From Arthrobacter sp. ov407 (GTDB taxonomy: Bacteria; Actinomycetota; Actinomycetes; Actinomycetales; Micrococcaceae), in NCBI RefSeq assembly GCF_900102895.1, contig NZ_FNGD01000016.1:32927-96926 (forward strand): a DNA stretch of 64,000 nt. The letters are read 5' to 3'. Below, in pieces: positions 25,433 through 35,157 of the stretch; position 1 is the first letter of the stretch; each line of letters starts with the position of its first letter. The position numbers and the translations under genes are program-made. The notes under the pieces are model-generated. The model was not told the DNA's origin. It ran no database searches and saw only the letters and a list, made by a program, of their open reading frames with translations.

Positions 25433-27015
25433 CCGGATCCATCCCCGCCCCCCTCACCACCTCACCCCGGCTGCAGGGACTCACCACCTGGGACTCCGAC
25501 TGGTCCGGCCTGCGGGTCGTGGTCACGGGCATCGGCGTCTCGGGCTTCGCCGCCGCCGATACCCTGATTGAACTCGGTGCCCGGGTGGTGGTGGTGGACA
25601 CCGCCACCAGCGCCAAGGCGCTGGCCCAGGCTGACACGCTCCGGATCGTTGGCGCGGCGGACGTCCTGCTGGGCGAAGAAGCGGTGGAGTCGGTTCCGAA
25701 GATCGACGGGCACAAGCCCGACCTGGTGGTAACGTCCCCGGGCTGGCGCCCGGACCAGGCCTTGCTCGCCGCAGCGGCGCGGGCGCACATCCCGGTGTGG
25801 GGAGACGTCGAGCTCGCCTGGCGGCTCCGCGAACGCAAGGGCCGCAAGACCGCCGACTGGCTGACCATTACGGGCACCAACGGCAAGACGACCACAGTCG
25901 GCCTGACGGAGTCCATGCTCCAGGCCGCCGGGCTCAAGGCGATCGCCGTAGGCAACGTCGGGACCCCGATCCTGGACGCCCTGCGCGACCCGGTGGACTA
26001 CGACGTCTTCGCGGTGGAACTCTCCAGTTTCCAGTTGCATTGGAGCCACTCGGTGTCCCCGGTGGCCAGCGTGTGCCTCAACGTCGCTGAAGACCACGTG
26101 GACTGGCATGGTTCCTACACCTCCTACCTGGCCGACAAGGCCAAGGTCTACGCGAACACGCAGAAAGCCTGCATCTACAACGCCGAGCAGATCGAGACCG
26201 AGCGCATGGTCGAGGACGCGGACGTGGTGGAAGGCTGCCGGGCCGTGGGCTTCACCACACTGACGCCGGCTATCAGCATGCTCGGCGTCGTGGAGGGACT
26301 GCTGGTGGACCGCGCGTTCATCGCCGAACGCAAGGACAGCGCTGCCGAACTCGCCTCGATTGCTGACCTGGGGTCGGCTGCCCCGCGCCACATGGTGGCG
26401 AACGCGCTGGCAGCGGCCGCCCTGGTCCGGGCTTACGGCCTGGAGCCGTCGGCGGTCCGCCAGGGCCTGCTGGACTACCTTCCGGGAGACCACAGGATCC
26501 AGCCCGTGGCCCGCCATGAGGGTGTGCTCTGGGTCAACGACTCCAAGGCCACCAACCCGCACGCCGCCGCCGCCGCGTTGTCCGCCTTCCAGCACGTGGT
26601 GTGGATCGCCGGAGGCTTGTCCAAAGGCGTGAATTACGACTCCCTGATCCAGGAACAGGGCAACCGGCTCAAGGCTGTGGTCCTGATCGGCACGGACTCC
26701 AGCGATCTGCAGGCCGCACTGAAGCGACACGCGCCGGATGTCCCCGTGATCTTGCCGGCCAAGGGCGAGACTGAAGACGTGCAGACTGCCGGAACGGCTG
26801 AAGCCGACGCAGGGCCTTCGCCGATTTTCGGCGAGACTGTGATGGCCCAGGCCGTTGCTTCGGCGGCGCAGCTGGCCGCCTCCGGGGACACTGTGCTGCT
26901 CGCCCCGGCGGCTGCTTCCATGGATCAGTTCTCTTCCTATGCTCACCGTGGCGATGCCTTCATCGAAGCTGTCCGCGAGCTCGTGGAAGGGCAGGCTCAG
27001 ACCAGCGAGGAGTAA
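25429..27015 (+). CDS. murD: UDP-MurNAc-L-alanine--D-glutamate ligase
   Basis: MurD adds D-glutamate to UDP-MurNAc-L-Ala. The N-terminal Rossmann-like domain contains VVVTGIGVSGFAAAD. The P-loop is TGTNGKTTTVGL, and ELSSFQL, NVAEDHVDWH, GDHRIQ and NDSKATNPHAA are the usual Mur ligase blocks. GTG 25429 overlaps the mraY stop. The open frame continues far upstream through mraY in another reading; that part is not protein-like. A Thr/Ala/Glu-rich insertion of about 20 residues lies near the C-terminus, before PSPIFGETV. Length is 528 residues. Confidence 0.95.
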   Translation: MTGSIPAPLTTSPRLQGLTTWDSDWSGLRVVVTGIGVSGFAAADTLIELGARVVVVDTATSAKALAQADTLRIVGAADVLLGEEAVESVPKIDGHKPDLVVTSPGWRPDQALLAAAARAHIPVWGDVELAWRLRERKGRKTADWLTITGTNGKTTTVGLTESMLQAAGLKAIAVGNVGTPILDALRDPVDYDVFAVELSSFQLHWSHSVSPVASVCLNVAEDHVDWHGSYTSYLADKAKVYANTQKACIYNAEQIETERMVEDADVVEGCRAVGFTTLTPAISMLGVVEGLLVDRAFIAERKDSAAELASIADLGSAAPRHMVANALAAAALVRAYGLEPSAVRQGLLDYLPGDHRIQPVARHEGVLWVNDSKATNPHAAAAALSAFQHVVWIAGGLSKGVNYDSLIQEQGNRLKAVVLIGTDSSDLQAALKRHAPDVPVILPAKGETEDVQTAGTAEADAGPSPIFGETVMAQAVASAAQLAASGDTVLLAPAAASMDQFSSYAHRGDAFIEAVRELVEGQAQTSEE

Positions 27016-27017
27016 CA

Positions 27018-28442
27018 ATGGTGAGCACGCCCACACGTACGACGGCGGCACGAACCGCCGGCGGCACGTCCGCCACCAGGACCGCCGGCAGCCGGACCCC
27101 TGCGGCTCCAGCCGTCACTCCGGCGGACCGCGTGCGTGCCTGGAACCGCGGATTCTGGTCCGCGCTTGAAGGCACCGGCAAGTCCCGCAATGGATCCACG
27201 TACTACCTGATCCTTGGCTCCACCCTGGCCTTGACGGCGATCGGCATCATGATGGTCCTCTCCGCCTCCAGTGTGGAAGCCATCGCGGCGGGGGAGTCGC
27301 CGTACTCCGCGGCCCTCAAACAGGGCGGATTCGCCGCGATTGGCGTCTTCGCGATGTTTGTCCTCTCACGCGTCAACGTCGTCTGGCTCCGGCGAATCGC
27401 TTGGCTTGTCATGGGGCTGGCCATTGCGCTGCTGGGCCTGGTCCTTTTGGTAGGGCGCAGCGCCCTGGGCAACCAGAACTGGATCGACGTCGGGCCGTTC
27501 ACCTTCCAGCCCTCCGAAGCCGCCAAGCTTGCCCTCGCGCTCTGGATGGCCACGGTGCTTGACCGCAAAGCGAAGCTCCTCCACCAGTGGCGCCACGCGC
27601 TCATTCCGGTCGTGGTCCCGGGTGCCCTTGCGGTCCTGGGCCTCATTCTCGCCGGAAACGACCTCGGCACGGCCATGATCGTGATGATCATCGTGGCCGC
27701 CGCGCTGTTCTTCGCCGGCGTCCGGCTCTACTTCTTCGGCATTGCCGGGGCATTCCTGGCCGTTTTCGCGACGGTCCTCGCCATCACGAGCCCGAACCGA
27801 ATGTGCCGCATCCTGTCATGGACGGGCCAGTCCTGCGCCGATGGCTCCAACCTGAACTACCAGTCCACCAACGGCCTGTACGGGCTCGCGTCCGGCGGGT
27901 GGTTCGGCGTCGGACTGGGCCAGAGCCGGCAGAAATACAGCTGGATCCCAGAGGCGCACAACGACTTCATCTTCGCGATCATCGGCGAGGAACTCGGACT
28001 GGTCGGAACCCTCGTCGTCCTGGTCCTCTTCGCCATCCTCGGCGCCGCCATCTACCGGGTCGTCGTCGCCCAGCATGATGTCTTCCACCGCGTCCTGGCC
28101 GGCGCGATCATGGTGTGGCTGCTGGGCCAGGCGAGCGTCAACATGGCCGTAGTCACCGGGCTGGCACCGGTGATCGGCGTCCCGTTGCCCTTCATTTCCT
28201 ACGGCGGCTCGGCCCTGCTGATGTCGCTGTGTGCAATCGGCGTCGTCCTGTCCCTGGCGCGGGCCCAGATGGACCCGGGCATGCAGCCGAAGAAGATGCT
28301 CAGGTTCGGGCCGGCCGCGTTCGCGAATTCCGTGAGGAGCGCCCGCGCTGCCCGGGCGGCCAGTAAGCCTTCGGCCAAAAAGCCGACAACCAAAATCCCC
28401 ACCCGCAAGACCCCCGCCTCCAAGAACCGTACGAAAGCGTAA
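27018..28442 (+). CDS. ftsW: Septal peptidoglycan glycosyltransferase FtsW (SEDS family)
   Basis: FtsW polymerises glycan strands at the septum with FtsI as partner. The 474-residue protein has a Thr/Arg/Ala-rich cytoplasmic N-terminus of about 50 residues, about ten transmembrane helices and a basic Lys/Thr-rich C-terminal tail of about 60 residues. SEDS blocks are visible: GNQNWIDVGPFTFQPSEAAKLAL, YQSTNGLYGLASGGWFGVGLGQS, IPEAHNDFIFAIIGEE and PLPFISYGGSALL. It starts 2 bp after murD. Confidence 0.95.
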   Translation: MVSTPTRTTAARTAGGTSATRTAGSRTPAAPAVTPADRVRAWNRGFWSALEGTGKSRNGSTYYLILGSTLALTAIGIMMVLSASSVEAIAAGESPYSAALKQGGFAAIGVFAMFVLSRVNVVWLRRIAWLVMGLAIALLGLVLLVGRSALGNQNWIDVGPFTFQPSEAAKLALALWMATVLDRKAKLLHQWRHALIPVVVPGALAVLGLILAGNDLGTAMIVMIIVAAALFFAGVRLYFFGIAGAFLAVFATVLAITSPNRMCRILSWTGQSCADGSNLNYQSTNGLYGLASGGWFGVGLGQSRQKYSWIPEAHNDFIFAIIGEELGLVGTLVVLVLFAILGAAIYRVVVAQHDVFHRVLAGAIMVWLLGQASVNMAVVTGLAPVIGVPLPFISYGGSALLMSLCAIGVVLSLARAQMDPGMQPKKMLRFGPAAFANSVRSARAARAASKPSAKKPTTKIPTRKTPASKNRTKA

Positions 28443-28452
28443 ACAGCCCTTC

Positions 28453-29577
28453 ATGAACACCGAGTCACCCCTGTCCGTGGTCCTTGCCGGCGGCGGAACC
28501 GCCGGACATATCAGCCCGCTGCTGGCCATCGCCGGCGCCCTCCGGCAGTCCCGCCCCGGAGTGCAGCTCCTGGCTGTCGGCACCCCCGGCGGGATGGAAG
28601 CGCGGCTGGTCCCGGCGGCCGGGCTGGACCTCGCCACCATCAGCAAGGTCCCGCTCCCGCGCAAGCCTTCCGCGGACCTGCTCCGGCTTCCGGGCCGCAT
28701 GGCCGGTGCGGTGAAGCAGGCGGGCTCCATCCTTGATGAGGCAGGTGCCGACGTCCTGGTGGGCGTCGGCGGCTACGTGTGCACGCCGATGTACCTCGCG
28801 GCACGGCGCCGGAAGATCCCGATCGTGGTCCACGAGGCCAACACCCGACCCGGCCTGGCAAACCGTGTCGGCGCACGCCTCGGCGCCCACGTGGCCGTCG
28901 CCTTCGCCGCAACCAAACTGGGCCGTGCGAGGCACGTGGGCATGCCGATGCGCCCCGAGATCTCCGGCCTCGACCGCGCGGGCGCCCGGGCCGGTGCACG
29001 GCAGGCGCTCGGGCTGGACGCGGACAAACCGACGCTGATCGTCACAGGTGGCTCTTCGGGCGCCCAGAGCATCAACCGGTCACTCGCCGCGGCCGTGGGA
29101 GCCCTCGCCGACGCCGGCGTGCAGACGCTGCACATCACCGGCCGCGGCAAGTCCGTGCACGACGCCGACGGCAAGCCGCTCGCCGCGCCGGGCTACCGGC
29201 AGGTGGAGTACGTGGACGGCATGGAAACCGTCTATGCCGCGGCGGACCTGCTGCTGGCCCGTGCCGGTGCCGCCACGGTCTGCGAGGTGGCCGCGGTGGG
29301 CGTGCCCGCTGTCTTCGTCCCCCTGCCCATCGGCAACGGCGAGCAGGCGCTGAACGCCGCAGGTCTTGTCGCCGCAGGCGGCGCCTTGATCGTCGACGAC
29401 ACGGCCTTCTCCGCTGACTGGATCCGCGAGAACATCATTCCCTTGCTCCTGGACACGGACAGGCTGGCACAGATGGCCGCCAGTTCCGAACAGCTCGGCA
29501 TCCGGAATGCGGACCGGCGCATGGCCGACCTCATCCTCGAAGTCGCGTCCTCAAACCAGCACGGCAGGAAGCAGTAG
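28453..29577 (+). CDS. murG: UDP-GlcNAc:lipid I N-acetylglucosaminyltransferase
   Basis: MurG converts lipid I to lipid II on the inner face of the membrane. The GT-B fold motifs are clear: GGGTAGHISPLLAIA at the N-terminus, GVGGYVCTPMYLAA, VTGGSSGAQSINR between domains, and the donor site region LLLARAGAATVCEVAAVGVPAVFVPLPIGNGEQALNA. The 374-residue length is normal. It sits 10 bp after ftsW and 4 bp before murC. Confidence 0.96.
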   Translation: MNTESPLSVVLAGGGTAGHISPLLAIAGALRQSRPGVQLLAVGTPGGMEARLVPAAGLDLATISKVPLPRKPSADLLRLPGRMAGAVKQAGSILDEAGADVLVGVGGYVCTPMYLAARRRKIPIVVHEANTRPGLANRVGARLGAHVAVAFAATKLGRARHVGMPMRPEISGLDRAGARAGARQALGLDADKPTLIVTGGSSGAQSINRSLAAAVGALADAGVQTLHITGRGKSVHDADGKPLAAPGYRQVEYVDGMETVYAAADLLLARAGAATVCEVAAVGVPAVFVPLPIGNGEQALNAAGLVAAGGALIVDDTAFSADWIRENIIPLLLDTDRLAQMAASSEQLGIRNADRRMADLILEVASSNQHGRKQ

Positions 29578-29581
29578 AGCC

Positions 29582-30982
29582 ATGACCCAGCCCCAACACG
29601 GAACACGTTCCCTGGAATCCCTTGGCCGCGTTCACTTCATCGGCATCGGCGGCGTCGGCATGTCCGCCGTTGCCCGCATCATGGTGGCGCGCGGCGTCCC
29701 GGTGAGCGGCTCCGACGCCAAGTCGCTGCCCGTCATGGCGGACCTCGCAGCCGCCGGGGCAAGGATCGCCGTGGGCTATGGTCCCGGCAACCTCGGCGAC
29801 GCCCAGACGGTGGTCGCCGGCTCGGCGATCCGGCCCGAGAACCCCGAGCTCGCAGCGGCCCGCGCCGCCGGGCTCCCGGTGCTGCACCGCTCCGAGGCGC
29901 TGGCCGCCACCATGGCGGAGGACACCGTGGTGGCAGTCGCCGGAACGCACGGCAAGTCCACCACGACCTCCATGATCACGGTGCTGCTGCAGGGCGCCGG
30001 ACTGGACCCGTCCTTCGCCATTGGCGCCAACGTCCCGGCGCTCGGGGTCAACGCGGCCCACGGAAGCTCGGGGATCTTCGTGGCGGAAGCCGACGAGTCG
30101 GACGGCTCCTTCCTGAACTACCGCCCCACGATCGCCGTGGTGACCAACGTCGAGCCGGACCACCTGGACTTCTACGGCACCGCAGAGGCCGTCTACGCCT
30201 CCTTCGACAGCTTCACGGCCCTGCTCCCCGCGGACGGCGTCCTGGTGGCCTGTGCGGACGACCCCGGGGCCAGGGCCCTCGCCGAGCGCACCCTGGCCCG
30301 CGGCAACACCCGCGTGGTGCTGTACGGGACGGCGGCCGACGCCGCCATCAGGCTGCACGACGCCGAACCGGGCCGGATGGGTATCTCGACGACGGGGGGC
30401 ACCTTCGCCGTCGAACTCCAGGTTCCGGGCCGGCACAACGCGCTCAACGCGGCCGCCGCCTTCGCCGTGGCGGTCGAACTCGGCGTCGCGCCGGACACCG
30501 CGGCGGCGGCACTGGCCCACTTCTCCGGGGCCTCGCGCCGGTTCGAGTTCAAGGGCGAAGGGCGCGGCGTCCGCGTCTACGACGACTACGCCCACCACCC
30601 CACCGAAGTCCGGGCCGCCTTGTCCGCGGCACGTGCCGTCGCCGGGGAACACAAGGTGCACGTACTCTTCCAGCCCCACCTGTTTTCCCGGACCCGCGAA
30701 TTTGCCCGCGAGTTCGCCGAAGCCCTCAACGCGGCGGACACGGCCCTGGTCCTGGACATCTATCCTGCCCGCGAAGATCCCATTCCCGGCGTTACCAGCG
30801 AGCTGATCGCCGAGCACCTCGGTTCCGGCGGCCGCCTCGTCGGACCCGGCGGGGCGGCTGTGCAGGCACTGCTCGCGGCCGCCGGGCCCGGGGACATCGT
30901 GCTGACCGCCGGCGCAGGCGACGTCACGGCCTACGGGCCGCTGGTTGTCGACGCCCTCACGGCCGGGGCCGCCGGTGCCTAG
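29582..30982 (+). CDS. murC: UDP-N-acetylmuramate--L-alanine ligase
   Basis: MurC adds the first amino acid, L-alanine, to UDP-MurNAc. The N-terminal motif HFIGIGGVGMSAVA, the P-loop GTHGKSTTTSM (Ser where many enzymes have Thr), EADESDGSFL and DDYAHHPTEV identify it among Mur ligases. ATG 29582 gives 466 residues; upstream in-frame codons fall inside murG. Its 3' end overlaps the start of ftsQ by 8 bp. Confidence 0.96.
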   Translation: MTQPQHGTRSLESLGRVHFIGIGGVGMSAVARIMVARGVPVSGSDAKSLPVMADLAAAGARIAVGYGPGNLGDAQTVVAGSAIRPENPELAAARAAGLPVLHRSEALAATMAEDTVVAVAGTHGKSTTTSMITVLLQGAGLDPSFAIGANVPALGVNAAHGSSGIFVAEADESDGSFLNYRPTIAVVTNVEPDHLDFYGTAEAVYASFDSFTALLPADGVLVACADDPGARALAERTLARGNTRVVLYGTAADAAIRLHDAEPGRMGISTTGGTFAVELQVPGRHNALNAAAAFAVAVELGVAPDTAAAALAHFSGASRRFEFKGEGRGVRVYDDYAHHPTEVRAALSAARAVAGEHKVHVLFQPHLFSRTREFAREFAEALNAADTALVLDIYPAREDPIPGVTSELIAEHLGSGGRLVGPGGAAVQALLAAAGPGDIVLTAGAGDVTAYGPLVVDALTAGAAGA

Positions 30983-31874
30983 CACCAGGCGGCCCACCTA
31001 CCGGGGCGGATCCAACGCCTCCGGAACCGGCTCCCGGCCGCCCGGCGGAACGGGCACCGATGTCATTTCGGCGTCCAAGAACGCCGTGGACACCGGGAGC
31101 GGCAACGCGCAGAACCCGCGGAAACCGCAGGTCACATCGGACAACGGTTCCGGCAATGTGCTGTCCTTCCCCGAGCCCAAGGGCAAACGCCGCCGGCGCA
31201 TCGTGCTCAGTACCATCGGCATCCTTGCCGTGCTGATGGCAGGGATCGTCGCGGCCGCCGTCTACTCGCCGGTGCTTGCCCTGCGGACGGTCACGGTGGA
31301 GGGCACGAAGCTGCTAAAACCGAATCAGGTTCAGGCGGCCCTCGCGCCCCTTCAGGGCAAGCCGCTGCCGCAGATCAGCGAGGAGGAGGTCACCGCCCTG
31401 CTCAAGCCGCTGGTGCAGGTCAAGGACGTCACCGCGAAGGCGCTGCCGCCCGGCACCTTGCAGGTGCACGTCACCGAGCGCATTCCCGTGGCCCTGGTCA
31501 AGCAGGGCAAAAAATTCCAGCTGGTGGACGTCGACGGTGTGCAGCTCAGCACCACCGCCGATGCCGCCTCGGTGTCGCTCCCGGTGATCGACGGTGGCAG
31601 CGGGACGCTTCCGAAGGACCTGTTCCACGCCATCACTGCGGTGCTGGGGGCACTGCCGGGAGATGTGCTGGCCCGGCTCTCAAACGCCTCCGCCGCCTCC
31701 GCCGACGCCGTCGAACTCAAACTCGTCGACGGGCAGACAATCCTCTGGGGCAACGCGGGGGAGAAGGCGCTGAAGGCGCGGGTACTTTCGGCCCTCCTGA
31801 AGGTCCCGGCCGATCCGAAGAACCCCGTCAACGTCTACGATGTCAGCGTGCCCCGGCACCCGGTCACCCGGTAG
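30975..31874 (+). CDS. ftsQ: Cell division protein FtsQ / DivIB
   Basis: FtsQ bridges early and late divisome proteins. The 299-residue protein has a Ser/Pro/Arg-rich cytoplasmic region of about 70 residues and one transmembrane helix (near residues 78-103). A POTRA domain starts LRTVTVEGTKLLKPNQVQAAL and is followed by the FtsQ beta domain (TERIPVALV, FQLVDVDGV). GTG 30975 overlaps the murC stop; an in-frame TTG at 30945 would add ten residues. It is the last gene before a 309-bp gap leading to ftsZ. Confidence 0.92.
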   Translation: MPSTRRPTYRGGSNASGTGSRPPGGTGTDVISASKNAVDTGSGNAQNPRKPQVTSDNGSGNVLSFPEPKGKRRRRIVLSTIGILAVLMAGIVAAAVYSPVLALRTVTVEGTKLLKPNQVQAALAPLQGKPLPQISEEEVTALLKPLVQVKDVTAKALPPGTLQVHVTERIPVALVKQGKKFQLVDVDGVQLSTTADAASVSLPVIDGGSGTLPKDLFHAITAVLGALPGDVLARLSNASAASADAVELKLVDGQTILWGNAGEKALKARVLSALLKVPADPKNPVNVYDVSVPRHPVTR

Positions 31875-31935
31875 CTTGCTGCCAGTATCGCTGCACGCGG
31901 CCCGGAGGGACCACCCGCGGGACGACCCGCAGGAT

Positions 31936-31958
31936 GTCCCGCGGGCAACCCGCGGGAC
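31936..31958 (+). other. Perfect 10-bp hairpin between ftsQ and ftsZ
   Basis: GTCCCGCGGG (31936-31945) pairs perfectly with CCCGCGGGAC (31949-31958) around a CAA loop. There is no T-tract, so it may be an RNA structure, a factor-dependent stop or a remnant of repeated CCCGCGGG blocks (31914-31975). Confidence 0.6.
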
Positions 31959-32084
31959 GTCCAGGGGACGTCCAGCCGGTCGCGGGACTACTTACAGGGG
32001 TGATTTGCCCGGTATTCGCGCGACACGCGGCGCCGGTTATTGAATGTCCCCTGCATAGGAAATACCGTCACAGACATGAGTTAC

Positions 32085-32116
32085 TTGACATAACTATAAC
32101 CTTCAAGTCGAAGGTT
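32085..32116 (+). promoter_or_regulatory. A/T-rich ftsZ promoter region with a palindrome
   Basis: The 309-bp ftsQ-ftsZ gap changes sharply from GC-rich repeats to A/T-rich DNA here. It contains TTGACA (32085-32090), TAACCT (32097-32102) and a perfect inverted repeat AACCTTC-N5-GAAGGTT (32098-32116). The -35 and -10 elements are not at ideal spacing, so the exact start is uncertain, but a dedicated ftsZ promoter with an operator-like palindrome is likely. No gene is present in the gap. Confidence 0.5.
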
Positions 32117-32183
32117 AAGGTTCAAAGCTTCAAGCAGGACTCGATCAGTTTTCGCATTAGTACACGAACAAGGGACACGTAAC

Positions 32184-33401
<1,218 letters not shown>

Positions 33402-33414
33402 ATCGTTCCGCTTC

Positions 33415-33446
33415 AGCATGGCACCGCCGTCCGGCGGTGCCATGCT
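33415..33446 (+). terminator. ftsZ terminator
   Basis: A perfect 14-bp stem (33415-33428 with 33433-33446) closes the loop GTCC and starts 14 bp after the ftsZ stop. The T-tract is weak. Confidence 0.8.
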
Positions 33447-33460
33447 GCTTTGCGGCGGGT

Positions 33461-33515
33461 TACGGTGGATTGTATGAACGTAGGTATTCCGGACATGTCG
33501 ATGGCGGTGTTGTGA
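33461..33515 (+). promoter_or_regulatory. -10 box and 13-codon upstream ORF abutting pgeF
   Basis: TACGGT (33461-33466) lies 7 nt before an ATG at 33474 that opens a 13-codon frame, MNVGIPDMSMAVL. Its TGA (33513-33515) is directly followed by the TTG start of pgeF at 33516. This suggests a leaderless mRNA whose short ORF delivers ribosomes to pgeF by termination-reinitiation. Expression of the peptide is inferred only. Confidence 0.45.
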
Positions 33516-34280
33516 TTGTTTTGCTGGCGGGCTGAAGTCCGGCCGGGCGTATGGGTGGCCTTCACCGACGCCGGAGCCGGGAACCTGGCACTGCATGTTG
33601 GCGATGACCCCGCGGCGGTCCACCGCCGGCGCGCGGAGCTCGAAGCGGCCGCCGGTCTTGGCGGGCGCTCCTTCCGGTACATGAACCAGGTTCACGGCAA
33701 TGATGTCGCCACGATCGTTGGCTCCACTGAGATGGAGACGGCGACAGCGGAGTCCCCGCGCCCAGCTCCGGCTGCCCCCACTGCCGATGCCATGGTTTCC
33801 CGGACCGAGCCGCTGGCCGTCCTGGTAGCGGACTGCGTGCCGGTCGTACTAATCGGCGAGGACGTGGCGGGGGCACCTGTCCTCGGCGTCGTCCACGCCG
33901 GACGGCCCGGCGTTGCGGCCGACGTGGTGCCGGCCGCTGTGGCCCGCCTGCGGGAGCTCGGTGCGGACAGCATCAGCGCCTGGGTTGGGCCTTCGGTCTG
34001 CGGCCGTTGCTATGAGGTCCCCGAAGCCCTGCGCGCGGACGTTGCCGCAGCCGTGCCTGCCACCTGGTGCACGACGTCCGCCGGCACCCCCGGCCTGGAC
34101 CTGCCGGCAGGCGTCCGGAGCCAGCTGGAAGCAACGGGCGTCGCGATCGAATACTCCGGGGGCTGCACCCTCGAGGACGACACCCTGTTCTCGTACCGCC
34201 GCAACAGCCACACCGGCCGCTTCGCCGGGCTGGCCTGGACGGACGGGACGCACGGGGCCAGGGCGCATGGCCATGACTGA
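33516..34280 (+). CDS. pgeF: Peptidoglycan editing factor PgeF / YfiH-family (laccase-domain) protein
   Basis: This 254-residue member of the YfiH/YlmD family is a metal-site protein that removes mis-incorporated L-Ser-containing precursors or acts on nucleosides in studied homologues. Expected ligands are visible: the His in MNQVHGNDV, Cys in LVADCVPVVL and His in GVVHAGRPG. The usual HAGWRG reads HAGRPG here, so the conserved Trp is missing. The start is TTG with poor Shine-Dalgarno, just after a short upstream ORF. It is followed by yggS with an 8-14 bp overlap, the standard order after ftsZ in actinobacteria. Confidence 0.87.
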   Translation: MFCWRAEVRPGVWVAFTDAGAGNLALHVGDDPAAVHRRRAELEAAAGLGGRSFRYMNQVHGNDVATIVGSTEMETATAESPRPAPAAPTADAMVSRTEPLAVLVADCVPVVLIGEDVAGAPVLGVVHAGRPGVAADVVPAAVARLRELGADSISAWVGPSVCGRCYEVPEALRADVAAAVPATWCTTSAGTPGLDLPAGVRSQLEATGVAIEYSGGCTLEDDTLFSYRRNSHTGRFAGLAWTDGTHGARAHGHD

Positions 34281-35070
34281 GCCCGTGGAAGTACCGGACA
34301 CCGACGTGGTCAAGCCGGTCAATCTGCCGGGGGAGAGCCGGCCGGACGCGCTGGAGGGCCCCCGGCTGGCCCAGCTGGACGCGAACCTCTCGGCCGTGCG
34401 CCGCAGGATCAACGACGCCGTGGCCGCCGCCGGCCGCCAGGCGGCGCCGCCACGCCTGATCGTCGTCACCAAGTTCCATCCGGCGCAGGACGTCCGGCGG
34501 CTGGCGTCGCTGGGCGTCACCGACGTCGGGGAAAACCGCGACCAGGAGGCCGCGGAAAAGGCGGCGCAGCTCGTGGATCTCGGCCTGAGCTGGCACTTCA
34601 TCGGCCAGCTCCAAAGTAAGAAGGCCAAGTCCGTGGTGAAGTATGCCGCGTCGGTGCACTCCGTGGACCGGGAGGCCCTGGCTTCCGCCCTTGCCAAGGC
34701 GATGGCAGCCGAAAGCGAACGCACCGGGCGCCCGCCCCTGGACTGTTTTATCCAGGTCGGCCTGGACGAGGACGCAGGGGCCCACCGCGGCGGCGCAGCC
34801 CCCGGGGAGGTCCCCGCGCTGGCCGAACAACTGGCCGGCGCCGCCGGTTTGAGGCTCGCCGGTGTCATGGCCGTTGCCCCGCTCGGGGCGGATCCGGCGG
34901 CTGCCTTCGAGAAGCTGGCAGGCATTTCCGGGCGGCTGAGAGAACAATTTCCGGACGCCACGGGGATATCCGCCGGAATGAGCCAGGACCTCGAAGAAGC
35001 CGTCCGCTTCGGTGCGACACACCTGCGCATTGGCTCCGATATTCTCGGTCCGCGTCCGGCCCTGCGGTAA
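34267..35070 (+). CDS. YggS / PLPBP family pyridoxal-phosphate homeostasis protein
   Basis: This PLP-binding protein has an alanine racemase N-terminal fold but no racemase activity in studied homologues; it keeps free pyridoxal phosphate and amino-acid pools balanced. The PLP lysine is in LIVVTKFHPAQDV. Family blocks VGENRDQEAAEK, WHFIGQLQSKKAK and MSQDLEEAVRFGATHLRIGSDILG are present. The start may be ATG 34267 or ATG 34273; both overlap the pgeF stop. An N-terminal extension of about 35 residues precedes the core. Confidence 0.93.
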   Translation: MAMTEPVEVPDTDVVKPVNLPGESRPDALEGPRLAQLDANLSAVRRRINDAVAAAGRQAAPPRLIVVTKFHPAQDVRRLASLGVTDVGENRDQEAAEKAAQLVDLGLSWHFIGQLQSKKAKSVVKYAASVHSVDREALASALAKAMAAESERTGRPPLDCFIQVGLDEDAGAHRGGAAPGEVPALAEQLAGAAGLRLAGVMAVAPLGADPAAAFEKLAGISGRLREQFPDATGISAGMSQDLEEAVRFGATHLRIGSDILGPRPALR

Positions 35071-35157
35071 GTTCGACGTATTGGAAGGTAATGGCGGGGA
35101 TTCCAAGGCTGTCTGGTCATTAAGCGGCCCGCTTACGGACAAGATTAGGAGTCGACC

